Under the pieces are notes generated by a model, which worked only from the letters and a program-made list of their open reading frames with translations, was not told where the DNA came from and searched no databases. This document shows, in pieces, positions 11,277 to 22,830 of a DNA stretch of 64,000 bases (position 1 is its first letter; each line of letters begins with the position of its first letter). The DNA is from Earliella scabrosa (Eukaryota; Basidiomycota; Agaricomycetes; Polyporales; Polyporaceae), in NCBI GenBank assembly GCA_022605405.1, contig JABYQQ010000005.1:2604001-2668000 (forward strand), in the 5' to 3' direction. Both the position numbers and the translations under genes were made by a program.

Positions 11277-14200
11277 ATGGCGCAAAGCAAGAGCAAGAGA
11301 ACTAACGTTGGTAACATCATGGTTGCTATTGTGTCTTCATATACTCACGCCAACACAGGTCAAACATGACGATATCGACTTCTCTACCATCGTGTATCGT
11401 GACCATGGTGGTCTCATGTATGGATCCCAGGAATCCGCAGAGTACACCCTGTCGACCGATGATCAAGAGCCAGTGGCTGGCGCAGAAGTGCAACGACGGG
11501 TCGCTGCACAGTTTAACGGTCGCCAATGGTTGTCTCGCGACTTGGTGGGGCACGCGTTCGGCGACGTTGTTCCAATTCCCCTGGCAGCGTGCATTATGCT
11601 CCTCTTCCTCCATCATGGCGTCTTGACCGTTGCTGAGTCTGACCCCGGGGCAGACCACACGGAGTACCTGGAAAAGCCTGTGGGGAGGAGGCGTTGGGCG
11701 AATGTATGCATCCAGGCCGCGCGTCGTGTCCACCACCAGGAGACCTCCAGTCCCGGAGTACCGATGCTAGGACTCGAGGACAGATACATTTGGAGCTGGG
11801 CCGATCCACTCCAGGCGGATGTCGAGCAGGACGTGGTCAACTTCATCAACGTCGTCGGCGCGCTTGCATTCGCCTGTGCAAGTGCCATCAGTCCGAAATT
11901 CGGGACGTCGTACTCGCCAACCATCCGCTTCGCTACTTTGCCTCGCCCTCACCGCCCCTCGTTCCCGCTCCCCAATCAGCAGGAGGACCTCCACCCTGAC
12001 TTCTTCGCTCTGCCTTTGAGCGCATTCCGCGACGCGGCTGAGGAAGAGCGTATCGCGGAGTTCCACCAAGTGACCTCGCCTCTTCGTACCATCTGCGAAG
12101 TGTTCCCGCACCTGCTGTCCAAGACATCGACCCCTCACTTCAGCGTGTCTTGTCCAACTGGCGATGACAATTTTTCCATTGTCCCCACTTCAGGGGATCC
12201 TCCATCCCAGACCCTAGACGAAAGACTGGCAACACCACCCATGGACACTCAAGAACCCACCTCGTTCCAGGGTTACGACTCATTGGACTGGGATTCATCT
12301 CAGGACGACCTAGTGGACGACGATGCCCTTCGAAGTCTGCTTCAGCGGCTCCTTCGCGCCACGGAGACCAATGAGGTCACCGTGGGGATTCCTCCAGAGG
12401 TCGCGGACAAGCTTCATGCGGACTACCTTGACACATCTTACGCTTGCTGGCCCGGTATTCGCCTCTCCGGGCAAGACCGATGCACCAGCAAGTCCGCTGG
12501 GATCCTCCAATCACTGGTGTATATGCAAGAGCAGTATTGCACCCAGCCATACCTTCGCTTCGTCGTCAGCCTTGCTTTCACAAAGCGTCAAGTCGTCTTT
12601 CTCCGAGCCGACCCTCTTGGAGTGGAGCGATGCGAGCTGGAGAAGGGCTCTACTGTCGGGGTCATGAACATCATCCGCCTGGTCCTCGGCTTGACAGTAG
12701 CGGACGACGATCACCTCGGCGTGGATCCTGCTTTTGACTTCCGTCAAGCGACTTCTCCATTCACCACTGCACCTCCAAGGGAGTCCATGCCACCCGTCAG
12801 CACGACAACCCACACTACAAGCGCATCCTCAGTCTCTACGCCTCCTACCACTCCGAAGGAATTCACCACGTCCACAGGTGCGACGAAGCGCGGCGGAACG
12901 GACGAGACCAGTCCTACTGCTAAACGTCAGGCTGTGGCCACACCAAGTACTCCTGAAGCACCAGCACAGTACACGTATCGTGAGGCGACCTTCATGACAA
13001 TACCTGGTGTTGGTCGCTACTTCCTGGTCCGCCTCATTGATGGTCGTCGGTCCATCGTTGGAAGATCGTCGCGTCTGTGGGAAGCGTACAGAGAGAGGCC
13101 CGACGGGGTATTTGAAGGGCCGTTCGTGCTGAAATCCTACTATGCGGATGTCTCAACCCCGGCGTATCAGCACGATATCATCGAGAAGCTCATGGCAAGT
13201 GGGCCCGACGAGCGCAAACGATATCTCTTTCTTCCCGATAAGTACGTTCCACGGCGTGCCTGCTCTTGCTCGCTCAACTGACAGTACTTGTCTCAGGATG
13301 ATCAAGCTCGGCAGTGTGCTCAAGTCCGTGCGAGGATTCGATAATCCAGAAGAACTGCCTCCTTTGGTTCAGAGCATCAGTGATCGCGTGGAAATCGTCA
13401 CTGTCTCTCCGATGAAGCGCACCCTATCGCAATACAAGGATGTCAGTGAACTTGTACACGCATTCCGAGATGTATATCGAGGTAAATCTGCGTGCCCGCT
13501 CTCTACGCTACATTGATAGCTGATCTCGACGTCTCAACGTAGCCATTGGGTATCTCGCGGAGCTAGGATATCTGCACCAAGACGTCAGTCTCGGCAATAT
13601 CCTGTTAGCGAAAGATGATCTCTCAAGGATCCCGGGGCGAATATCTCGCGCAATCCGCATTTTCCCGCGTGGCGCTGACACACCCACTCGGACAACCATT
13701 ACGCTGGTGCGGCGGAAGGCGCACCAGCTGGGGAATGTTCACGGCCTCCTTCACGACTTTGACATGGCGGGTCTCCTTCATCCGCCGCAGGTGCGTCCTC
13801 GGTGGCTTGGTGAGATTCCAACCTCACTGATCATACCAACACGTCCGTCAGGTGCATAGATCGTTCCAAACGGTATGTGTATTACTTGCAGGGTGTATGC
13901 ACTTTCTGAAGATGTGAGTGCCATCAGGGTACTCTTCCCTATATGTCCGTGCGGACTCTCTCGCTCGATTACGAACGACATAGTCTGGCGGATGACGTGA
14001 GTGCTGCATACTCGTAACCACGGAATAACTCCTCATACGACTCTTCTCAGATCGAAAGCATCTTCTATGCAGCCTATCTTCTCCCGTTCACCTTTGACAA
14101 GCCCACCGCGTATCCCGCAACACAGGATCAAGCTCGGTGGCCCGCTTGTATCAATAAGTGGGCTAACGGACAAGATTTGGACAGCCTCTCCGCCTTGAAA

Positions 14201-14512
14201 TCTCAGTATTTCTCGTCTGCTACTCGTTGGCTTGAGCCATTTGTCGCGGCCGAGGTCCTTCCATATTGGAAGGACACAGAAGAGGGAAGAATTTGGAGGG
14301 ACTTGCTCGTTGAGCTGCACGACAACGCAGTGTGGCTTAAGGTGATGGATGCTAGTGGATGGGTCCAGTACAACACCAGAAGAGAACAGCATGTGGATCT
14401 CGCCTGTGCGGCCATTGACCGCGTGATCGGTGCGCCTCGTCTCAGTTTGTGTATATGCGATGATGGCCACTCATCTTCCACAGAACAACATCATTTAGCC
14501 CCTCCGAACTGA
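11277..14512 (+). CDS. FunK1 fungal-specific protein kinase
   Basis: This is a large kinase-like protein of the FunK1 (Pkinase_fungal) family, which is expanded in agaricomycetes and has unknown targets. The eight-exon model (11277-11306, 11359-13241, 13297-13481, 13543-13790, 13852-13872, 13928-13996, 14051-14429, 14484-14512) gives 947 residues. Kinase landmarks are Lys602 in FVLKSYY, a catalytic loop HQDVSLGNIL with Asp713 and Asn718 (Q replaces R of HRD), and HDFDMAG (DFD, not DFG; residues 771-773). The APE region gives GTLPYMSVRTLS. About 580 residues of N-terminal extension precede the kinase core. The first exon and its GTTGGT donor are the weakest part. They are supported by conservation of CTCAAGATGGCGCA before the second copy at 20.9 kb. 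Exon 5 is only 21 nt (VHRSFQT). Confidence 0.82.
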
Positions 14513-14539
14513 ACGTCTCGACTCTATCAGGGTCACTAC

Positions 14540-15060
14540 GCTTGCGACAGTCGTAGATGATCAAGTGCCTCCACTCGTGCGAGGTCGACTACTTCCGGAG
14601 ACAATCCGCACCAGTGTCGATCGTGTTGGGGGAGGACGAAATCAAGCACATCGGCATCAGCGGTCATTGACCTATTCTCGCCATTCCAAACTTTGGGCCT
14701 CTGCCCCAAGCCGTCCATCGCCCAGGGTATCCATTGCAAACGGCGCTGATGCTACACACGCCACTATACAAGCCGCTCCAACTCGACGTCCTGCTCTCGA
14801 ACTACTACACATTACTGCAAAACGCCGCGTACGCGCCCGTCCTGCGCGCGCACCAAGATTGGCGAGTTTTAGACCTCGTCGCCGCGTCACTTCACGCCCA
14901 ACCCGCCCGGCTGGAGATGGGTTCAATCAAGGCGCTGAGTAGCACGCGGGATGTGCACCAGTTCATTGGGGCATAACGCAAGATCAGGGAGAGGAAGAAT
15001 GGAGGGAATAGGGCAGCGACCCTTGGGGAGGGTCTGAGAATGAGGGATGCGGTGAGTGCC
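14540..15060 (+). pseudogene. Decayed 3' half of an aldo/keto reductase
   Basis: This stretch is clearly related to exons 4-5 of the reductase at 9525-11044. Recognisable pieces are ATGATCAAGTG..CCTCCACTCG, GAGGTCGACTACT, a fragment coding IKHIGISG, then LHTPLYKPLQLDVLLSNYY and a C-terminal piece coding STRDVHQF. Frames change several times, a large part around the His region is deleted, and a stop follows the last piece. It cannot encode a working enzyme. It begins only about 30 bp after the FunK1 stop codon. Confidence 0.8.
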
Positions 15061-15488
15061 GCGAAATGTGTAACAACAATCCAGTTGGGAAGCATCGGTC
15101 CATGATACATGATGATTTTAAGCCAAACTTATTTGGCAAAGCTGCGAATGCCTGCGGGTCAGTGGTGGCATGTCGTGCAGATGGTGCGTGCATTTCCCCG
15201 ACTCGATGATTGTATGTCAATTTAACCCTGCACTTGGGTGGTGGAGTGAGTTCTCCGTCTCTCTGAATGCATGTCACGATGCTGAATCCTTCAGAGTCTA
15301 TTATCATCCACAACCGAAATTCGTTTTGACGGCGATAAATTGTGGCGCCGCAAAGGTGCTTAACTTGCGCAGGACCAGCATGTGTCGGAGACGAACTTGC
15401 AGTTGTCCCCGCCCCCGACATTTGCTTCCTCAGCACACCAGACTCGGACAATTACTCTCGACCACTGGCAACTCTGACCAGAATCACC
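15061..15488. other. Intergenic, no gene seen
   Basis: Spacer between the reductase relic and the kinase-like gene. Part of it must be the promoter of the latter. No coding feature can be supported. Confidence 0.5.
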
Positions 15489-16871
15489 ATGTCACCTACA
15501 CTTGCGGCTTTAGAGCGACAGCTCGAAGGTGCCGAGGAGCTCTTCGCCAAACTCACCATGGAGGAACAATTCTGGGCGGCGCGCCAGCCCTTCCTAGAAT
15601 CGCGCGGATACGTGCTACGCCCTCGCTACCACCCTGATTGGGTACCCTCCTGGAAGGGCAAACCAAGGAGCGAGGTCTTCAAAGCGGAAGACGGCTACAG
15701 CCTACCAGTGAGCCATCACGACATTCCACCCCGGCTTGCCGATTCCTGAACTCTTGATCATGGTACCCTATAGCACAGGGTGAATGTCATGGACGGAAAG
15801 CGCGCCATTGACGGGAAGCTGGTCTACTTCAAACGGGTCCCTTGTGACTCGGAAGAATTGAAGATCGCCACCTACTTCTCATCTGAGAAACTTCGTCGGG
15901 ATCCCCGTAACCACTGCGTGCCGATTCTCGAGGTTTTGGAAGATCCTCTTGACTCGAACACCAGATTCATGGTCATGCCCTTTCTGCGATGGGTCGACGA
16001 TCCTCCTTTTGAGATCGTGGACGACGTTCTCGAATGCATAGAACAGTTACTCGAGGTACGCGTTCATCGGTTCGGAGGTTTGGAGGATAGACAATGAAAC
16101 AAGTCACGATATAGGGTCTGGTTTTCATGCACGACCATCACGTTGCACATCGGTAAGGATATGGGCTGCAACATCTGCCACGCGTATCCACTGCGCTGAC
16201 TTTGTGCCAGAGATTGTGCGTACAAGAATCTCATGATGGACGCGTCCTCGCTGTTCCCTGCGGGACACCATCCCATCGTCCTGTCGCGGTTACCGGACCT
16301 CTCCCGAAGCGCATATCCCCTCCCCCGCAGGACAACGAGCGTGCGGTACTACTTCACAGACTTCGGACTGTCTACCGCGTTTGCGGGATCGGATGAGGCC
16401 AGGCTTGTCCTAGGCCGGTGGGGTCTCGATAAAGGCGTGCCCGAACTATCCGACAGCGTACCGTATGATCCGTTCAAGACGGACATATGGATTATAGGAA
16501 ACTTTGTCCGAACAAACCTGCTTCAGGTGTGTCGAACTCATTAAAGCAGCATGCGCATGACCGCGCTGACGGGAGCAGAAATACGCCAACGTCGACTTTC
16601 TCGAGCCCATGGTGATACGAATGGTCCAAATCGTCCCTGCATCGAGGTCGTCAGCCGCAGAGGTCCTCCAAGAATACAGGGGGCTCCGTAGGAACGTGTC
16701 GTGGATGAGCCGATTTTGGCGACTCAAGTTACGCGACGATTATCGCATCGTCTCGGGCGTACTTGATCTGTTCTTCGTGGTGAGTTGAAGTCATGGCTTA
16801 AAGACCGCACGCTGCTGAAGGGACAAGTACTCTTGCAGGTTTCCTCGCTGAAGTCATACATGGCGGGATGA
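15489..16871 (+). CDS. Protein kinase-like domain protein (basidiomycete type)
   Basis: Six exons (15489-15707, 15774-16055, 16115-16152, 16211-16526, 16579-16779, 16839-16871) give 362 residues. After RVNVMDGKRAIDGKLVYFK comes PFLRW, a hinge-like segment. The catalytic loop then reads HDHHVAHRDCAYKNLMMD, with intact HRD and the Lys/Asn positions. The metal motif TDFGLS follows, then PYDPFKTDIWIIG, equivalent to the region after APE. A glycine-rich loop is not evident, so ATP binding by the usual P-loop is doubtful. This layout is common in lineage-specific kinase-like families of agaricomycetes. If the last intron is not spliced, the protein ends at 16788 with FFVVS. Confidence 0.75.
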
Positions 16872-17064
16872 TACATCGGTCTCTGCCTTCCAACTCTTCC
16901 TGTCGGTTGTTTTGCTTGTTCATCGTCTTCATTACGAAGGCTGGTATACTTGTGTGCTCACCCAGTGGAGCCGCGCACTGGTTGGACAGGGCGTGGTGGA
17001 TGATACAAGTAGCATGGACATGGCGCACCCCCGCATAGAGCAGACGGTGAAGCGTCGCATATGT

Positions 17065-19093
17065 TCATTTCCCGATGCAGAAGTCGCGGAATACAGCGTC
17101 CAGGATGTCCTCTACATCAATGAGACCAGAGATCTTGCCTATTGCCTGAGCTGCATAGCGCAACTCTTCCGCAGCGAGGACCACGTCTTCGGGAGCTGCC
17201 ATAACTGTGTCAGCGAGGAACTTGCGGCAAAGCAACAAAGGACTAACGTGTGTCAAGGAATGCTTCGAGGAACCGGAGCGCGCTCTCGAGATGGGCGCGG
17301 TGTCTAGCATGTGTGATGAGAGGTTCCTCGGGCGTAGAGCCGCTCTCGTTGAGTAGATGGTACCTGCAAGCGGTCAGCGGGGATACCACTTTGCAGTCAG
17401 AGCCTCCTTACCGTTTCTGAAGATCTTCCCCAATCAGCTTCATGAATGTATGCGTCCCTTGACCTGTACCGAGGCTGCACATCCAAGTTGTATGAGGGAA
17501 GGTCGCCGAGCGGGGTGCATCGGCTAGAAGATCCATCTTGTTCAGCAAAAATAGTGTATCGTCCTTGATAAGCGGAGCAACCGCGGGAGGCATGTTGAGT
17601 GTCCAGTTCTTGCCATCTGTCTTGACCAACACTTCAGGTGCTGAGAGCACGCACAACGAGACATCGGAGGACTCAACCCTGGTGGCATGTAGATCAGCCA
17701 TCGAAGAAGCATAGAAGGAGGATGCGAAGCTTACAGTGCCTTCGCACGATCCACGCCGATGGATTCTACTACGTCATCTGTCTTGCGCAGACCGGCCGTG
17801 TCTGCCACGATGACTGGCAAGCCGCCAATATCAAGAGAGAGCTCCAATATGTCCCTGGTCGTGCCTGGTATAGGTGTCACAATGGCCGCCTCTCGCTGTG
17901 CTAGACATAAGTGAGCATCAGCTCGACGTTACGGTAGCGACATGTACGTACCTAAGAAGTTCAGCAAGCTACTCTTGCCAGCATTGGGCGGCCCGAATAT
18001 TGCCAGTCGGATACCTGAGCGCATGATCTCTCCTCTACGATTGTCAGATAGGTGGTGCTGTATGATGTCTCGGAGGTTGAGTACACGACTTCTGGCTGGT
18101 ATACCATTGCTTAGCTAGCATCAATCGGCATGAGAAGTGCGATGCACACCATTGTCATAGACCCCTTCTTCGATCTCTTCGCCTTCTCCGAAGTCTATCA
18201 ATGCTTCCACAAGAGCTAGACAGTGAATGACCTCATTGCGAAGTTGTTCCAGGCGTGTTCTTGTAGCACCCTATCCCGGGTTAACGCGATCTGAACGCTA
18301 CGGTCACCAAACCTCACCTACCCTGGCTGTATTGAGTGCCAGCTTACGTTGGCTCTCGGTTTCTGCATCTATGAGGTCTCTGAGACCTTCTACTTGTGTC
18401 AGGTCGAGTCGACCCCCTTCGAAGGCGCGACGCGTGAACTCGCCGCGTTCCGCAGGGCGGCAGAATGGGAAGCACGAGATAGCATTCAACACTGAGGAAA
18501 TGATAGCGCGTCCAGAGTGTACATGCAGTTCCAGTACATCTTCCGTAGTGAACGACCTCGGACCTGTGGAGCGGCAGCCTTGAGGCATAGAGCGGGTGTA
18601 GAGGAAGATACATAGACGCACCTTTGAAGAACACAGCGAGCCCGTCATCCAGCACCTCCTCGGACACCGGATGAATCACGGTACACCGATGCATCCTCCA
18701 CGGCTCGGGTTCACATTCGCGCGCCTTGCCCTTCCTGTCTCTCCGTGGCTTCACCATTCTTCTCCACACCTTCGACGCGTCCGGTCCACTCACGCGGATG
18801 ACCGCGACGCCAGCCTTGCCAGGAGGGGTAGACAGAGCATATATCGTTCGTTTCTGCGCGTCGGACAAAACCAAGTCCGCCACTTGACCGCCCGCGCGTT
18901 GACCAGAAGCCGAGAATGCAGTACTGTATGACCTTTGCAGTGCGGAGGCTCTGAGAGGGTAGCGCGGTTGAGCGTTCGCAGGGCAGTGCGTGGTGCCGTT
19001 CTTGGTCCCCAGTCTTCTGGAAAGCGGGTATGATGTCGCAGCAGGAAAGTGTATGAATAGTCTGAGCAGGTGGGCGGTGCGTGTCCCATGCAT
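17065..19093 (-). CDS. MSS1: Mitochondrial tRNA modification GTPase, MnmE/MSS1
   Basis: This is the MnmE/TrmE family GTPase that acts with MTO1 to modify the wobble uridine of mitochondrial tRNAs. Eight exons on the minus strand (19093-18622, 18563-18322, 18270-18150, 18095-17952, 17900-17735, 17678-17412, 17363-17248, 17204-17065) give 555 residues. In order come a basic mitochondrial presequence, the folate-binding N domain ([20 protein letters not shown]), the helical domain ([20 protein letters not shown]), and the G domain with P-loop [19 protein letters not shown] and NKMD. The C-terminal CIGK motif is exact. The start at 19093 was chosen because it opens the presequence; ATG 19108 is equally possible. 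It is divergent from calcineurin B. Confidence 0.93.
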
Positions 19094-19397
19094 GAGTCTT
19101 CCGTTCATGCTTCCACACGCAGGGATGACTGTCCTCGTCGCGGGACACGATGTGGACGCTGTGTCGAAGAGCAGTGAGTGTGGACAAGCGCCCAGCGCCC
19201 GCACGATCGGATTGGAACCCATTGGGACTGCATTCTCCCACGGCGTCTTTATGTGCAGGGCTCTGTACCGACACCCCGACGCGTTATCGTCTTGTCTTTC
19301 TGCCTCTGTCTCGCTGTGCTCTCTGGACCTCCGCAAGTCTCCCCGAAATCTACACGAACAACGACCTGATACCTGTAATACACACGATTGAGCAAAG
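19094..19397. promoter_or_regulatory. Shared divergent promoter of MSS1 and calcineurin B
   Basis: Only 304 bp separate the two start codons, so both promoters and both 5' UTRs must fit here. No TATA box is apparent. No bound factor is claimed. Confidence 0.5.
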
Positions 19398-20318
19398 ATG
19401 GGGCAGTCACGTCCGTCAATTCCCTCCGTTCACTCTGCTGCCTCGGATTGACCGAGGTACTATTCTTCCGGCCATGCAGCATCCCAGTTTATGGAGGATA
19501 TGCAGAAGCGGACCAACTGTACGCATTCTTACACGTCTATTATATGGCGGACAGAGCTCATCAGTTTCCCGTGCAGTCAACGCAAGCGAGTTGGAACGGT
19601 TGAAGAAGCGGTTCATGAAGCTCGATACGTGCGGTCCTCTCTTAGACGTGTGAATCGCCCAGGTTCTGAATGCACCTTTGGACCTTCCAGAGACGGTTCG
19701 GGTTCAATATCTCGTGAAGAGTTCTTGCAACTGCCACAGATCGCGAACAATCCCCTTGCGTCCAGGCTAATAGCCATCTTCGACGAAGAGTCAGTTCCGC
19801 TCTTCTTCATCGTACTTTCTTTTCTAACCATCTGGTCCCACTCTCAATGTGCAGCGGTGGAGGAACGGTAGACTTCCAGGAGTTCGTAGGAGGCTTGAGC
19901 GCGTTCAGCAGTCGAGGAGGACGAGAAGAGAAGCTACAATGTGCGTTCCTGCACGCCAACCTGATATAATGCATCACAGCACTGACCGCGATGACCATTC
20001 CTCATGTTAGTTGCGTTCAAGGTGTACGATATGGACCGAGATGGCTACATCTCCAATGGCGAGCTCTTCCTCGTGCTGAAGATGATGGTGGGCAACAACC
20101 TCAAAGACGGGCAGCTGCAACAGATCGTGGACAAGACCATCATGGAGGCGGACAAGGATGGAGATGGCAAGCTTAGCTTTGACGAGTTCGTCCAGATGGT
20201 GTCCAATACGGTCCGTCACCCCCCATCCACGCCATCTTCCATCGGGATATCCTTTGACGCTGATTCTCTCCATACACAGGATATTGTAAAACAGATGACA
20301 CTGGAAGACCTGTTTTAA
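19398..20318 (+). CDS. CNB1: Calcineurin regulatory subunit B
   Basis: This is the Ca2+-binding regulatory subunit of the phosphatase calcineurin, which controls stress and growth signalling. Seven exons (19398-19410, 19480-19518, 19577-19628, 19691-19789, 19855-19940, 20011-20210, 20280-20318) give 175 residues, the normal length. The N-terminus MGQSPSQF has Gly2 and Ser6, as expected for N-myristoylation. Four canonical EF-hand loops are present: [36 protein letters not shown] and [12 protein letters not shown]. The calcineurin B signature [20 protein letters not shown] and the end [10 protein letters not shown] are intact. The first exon is only 13 nt and its donor is a weak GTCCGT, but the resulting N-terminus fits fungal orthologues. 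Confidence 0.93.
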
Positions 20319-20599
20319 CGATCGACCCATCCGCTTCTCCCTCGCATCCGGACTGTCTCCCCATGCGCCGTCTTCCTCTAGAAGACGCTGCTGTCTCTGC
20401 CCGGCCTGCGCCGCTTGATACTGCCGCTACGCCTGCTCTGGGACCCTCTGCCACGGCCACTCGCACCACCCAGCACAATGACATACTCCTGTACTCGAAA
20501 CGCTGCCCCTTGCACATCATCGAGTGTAATACTTATCGTGTACTGCACGGATACTCAAGGCTCAGGTTGTTGTTCTAAGCCATAGTTCGTGCGCATTGG

Positions 20600-20790
20600 G
20601 AATCCTATAGAGCCTCGCAAACGCAGAACAAGGCTACCAAGGCATCCTCAATGGTACATCCGGCATTCTCCCACTCTTGGTGATCACACTGTAAGAAGGA
20701 AAGTCAAGCGCCTCATGGATCTTGGTCGTCGTCTCGACGATCGCGCGGGTGCGCCCGTGTGGAAGCGCCTTTGGTTAGGGGAATACTTGT
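20600..20790 (-). pseudogene. Decayed duplicate of the 3' end of the ATP synthase d gene
   Basis: The + strand segments CTATAGAGCCTCGCAAACGC, GTAAGAAGGAAAGTCAAGCG and TCGTCGTCTCGACGATCG..GTGTGGAAGCGC match, in the same order, segments around 25050-25420, the last exons and 3' flank of the ATP synthase d gene. Internal deletions and substitutions make it non-coding. It lies directly upstream of the broken FunK1 copy. Confidence 0.65.
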
Positions 20791-20917
20791 CTGACGAATG
20801 GCTGATCACAACAGTGAGAAGCCCCAGATTAGACTGGTACAACCCTAATCGGGCTTTGCCTCCTGACCTCCTCCCAGTTGCACGTACATGAAGTAATAGC
20901 TGGAACTAACTCTCAAG

Positions 20918-22830
20918 ATGGCGCAGAGCAACGGAAGGCGCATGCACGTTTGAACGGTCGTTTGTGGTCTCGTCATGCTGATCGAGCAATGATATCCTAA
21001 CGCTGCGACAGGTCACATCTGACAATATCGACCTCCGACCCATGGCGAACACCGTCTATCATGACCATTCTAGTGCCGTGTACGGATCTCGCGATTAATC
21101 CGAGGTATGTGAGACCACGTCACAGTCCGAGGAGGAAAGCTCAGACTATATGCTGTCGACCGGTGATGAAAAGCCAATGGTTGGCGCAAAAGTGCAAGAA
21201 CGGATCGCTGCAGACTTCGATGGTCGCCGATGGTTATCTCACGACTTGGTGGGGCACACATTCGGTGACGTTGTTCCTATCCCCCTTGCGGTTTGCATCA
21301 TGCTCCTCTTCCTTGACCACGGCGTCTTGACCGTCGATGAGTTTGACCTCGAGACAGACCACACGGAGTACGTGGAGAGACTTGTGGAGAGGAAGCGTTG
21401 GGCGAAGGTTTGTATGCAGGCCGCTCGTCTTGTCCATCAACAGGAGACCTCCGGTCCCGATGCACAGATGCTAGAACAAGAGGACCAATACATTTGGCGT
21501 TGGGCTGGCCCACTCCAGTCGGATATCGAGTAGAACGCGGTCAACTTCATCAACGTCGTCGGCGCACTTGCATTCGCCTGCGCAAGTGCCATCAGTCCGA
21601 AATTCGGGGCGTCGTACTCGCCAACCATCCGTTTCACCACTCTGCCTCGCCCTTCTTGTCCACCGTTCCCGCTTCCCTATCACCAGGAGGACGTCCTGAC
21701 TTCTTCGCTCTACCTGTGAACGCATTCCGCGACACAGCTGAGGAAGATCGCATCGGAAATTTACACCATGAAATCAGTCTCGGCAATGTTGTCTTGGCTA
21801 GAGGTGATCTCTCAAGGATCCCAGAGCGGACATCTCGCTCACTCTGCGTTTTTCCCCATGGTGCTGCCAGCACTCCCACTCACACAGTCATCACACTCGT
21901 GCGGCGGGAGGCGCATCAGCCGAGGAGTGTCCACGGTCTTCTTCACGACTTCGACATTGCGGGTCTCCTTGATGCGACGCAGGTGCAGCCATGATGCTAG
22001 GCTCGTCCCCATCCGTTCCGGTACTATCGCAAGCTCGCGCCTCCTTCTGTCCCGTTTTGGTAGGCGCGCTAGAGTGCTTGCGACCGGACTGGCTGGCGAG
22101 TCTACCATGATGCCTTGGACAAAGTCACAAACTCGCTCATGCATACGCACTCAGGATCCCGAGCATAGTTCGTTCAAGAAGATCCGATGGGTACGTGTGT
22201 TACTGCCAGGCCGTATGCACCTTCTAACGACGTGCGTGCGATTAGGGCACCCTTCCCTATATGTCTGCATGGGCTCTGTCAGATCGCACCGTCCCATATA
22301 CCGTAGCAGACGACGTATGTGCTGCACATATTCATAAGCATGCGATGTACCCACTCACACCATACTCCCAGATTGAAAGTGTGTTCTATGCGGCCTATCT
22401 CCTCCCTATGGCCCACCCTCAACATTTCCTGAGACTCAACCTCCCGCTCGGTGGCCCGCCTCCATCAAGTGCATGTTCTACCATTCAGACTATACGACTC
22501 TCTCGGCATGGAAGAGGTTCCACTTCGCGTACGATGCTCGTTGGCGTAAGAATTGCCTTGCAGTGGACGCTCTCCCATATTGGAAGAATACGGCGGAGGG
22601 GAAAGTCTGGCATGATTTGCTCGTCGAGCTGCACGACAACGCCGTGTGGAAGCCGTATGGAAGCCGTGCGTGAATGGCCATGGAGAAGTCGAGTTCCTGA
22701 TCTGGAGGGCAACGAGCGTGGATCTCGCCTGTGCGGCAATGGGTCGCGTGATTGGTGAGTGTTGCTCTGCGTACGTGCAACCGTGGCTTATATCATCCAC
22801 AGAACGACATCATCTGGCCCTTGCAGAGAG
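20918..22830 (+). pseudogene. Broken second copy of the FunK1 kinase gene
   Basis: This is collinear with the FunK1 gene at 11277-14512. The start context CTCAAGATGGCGCA is kept, and a long related N-terminal block (about 21150-21531) ends in an in-frame TAG where copy 1 has CAG. The middle of copy 1, about 1.4 kb including the Lys region, is deleted. The N-terminal block runs straight into LHHEISLGNVV, where the catalytic Asp is replaced by Glu. HDFDIAGLLD and the C-terminal LLVELHDNAVW remain, separated by frameshifts and an expanded non-homologous spacer. This is a pseudogene. Confidence 0.85.

Noticed and set aside
9525..16871. Biosynthetic gene cluster (reductase plus kinases)
   Set aside because: No synthase, P450 or transporter core enzyme is present. 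The association is explained by duplication of neighbouring genes.
18344..19336. Extended N-terminus for MSS1 starting near 19336
   Set aside because: It would cover almost the whole promoter shared with calcineurin B, and a mitochondrial presequence starts at 19093.
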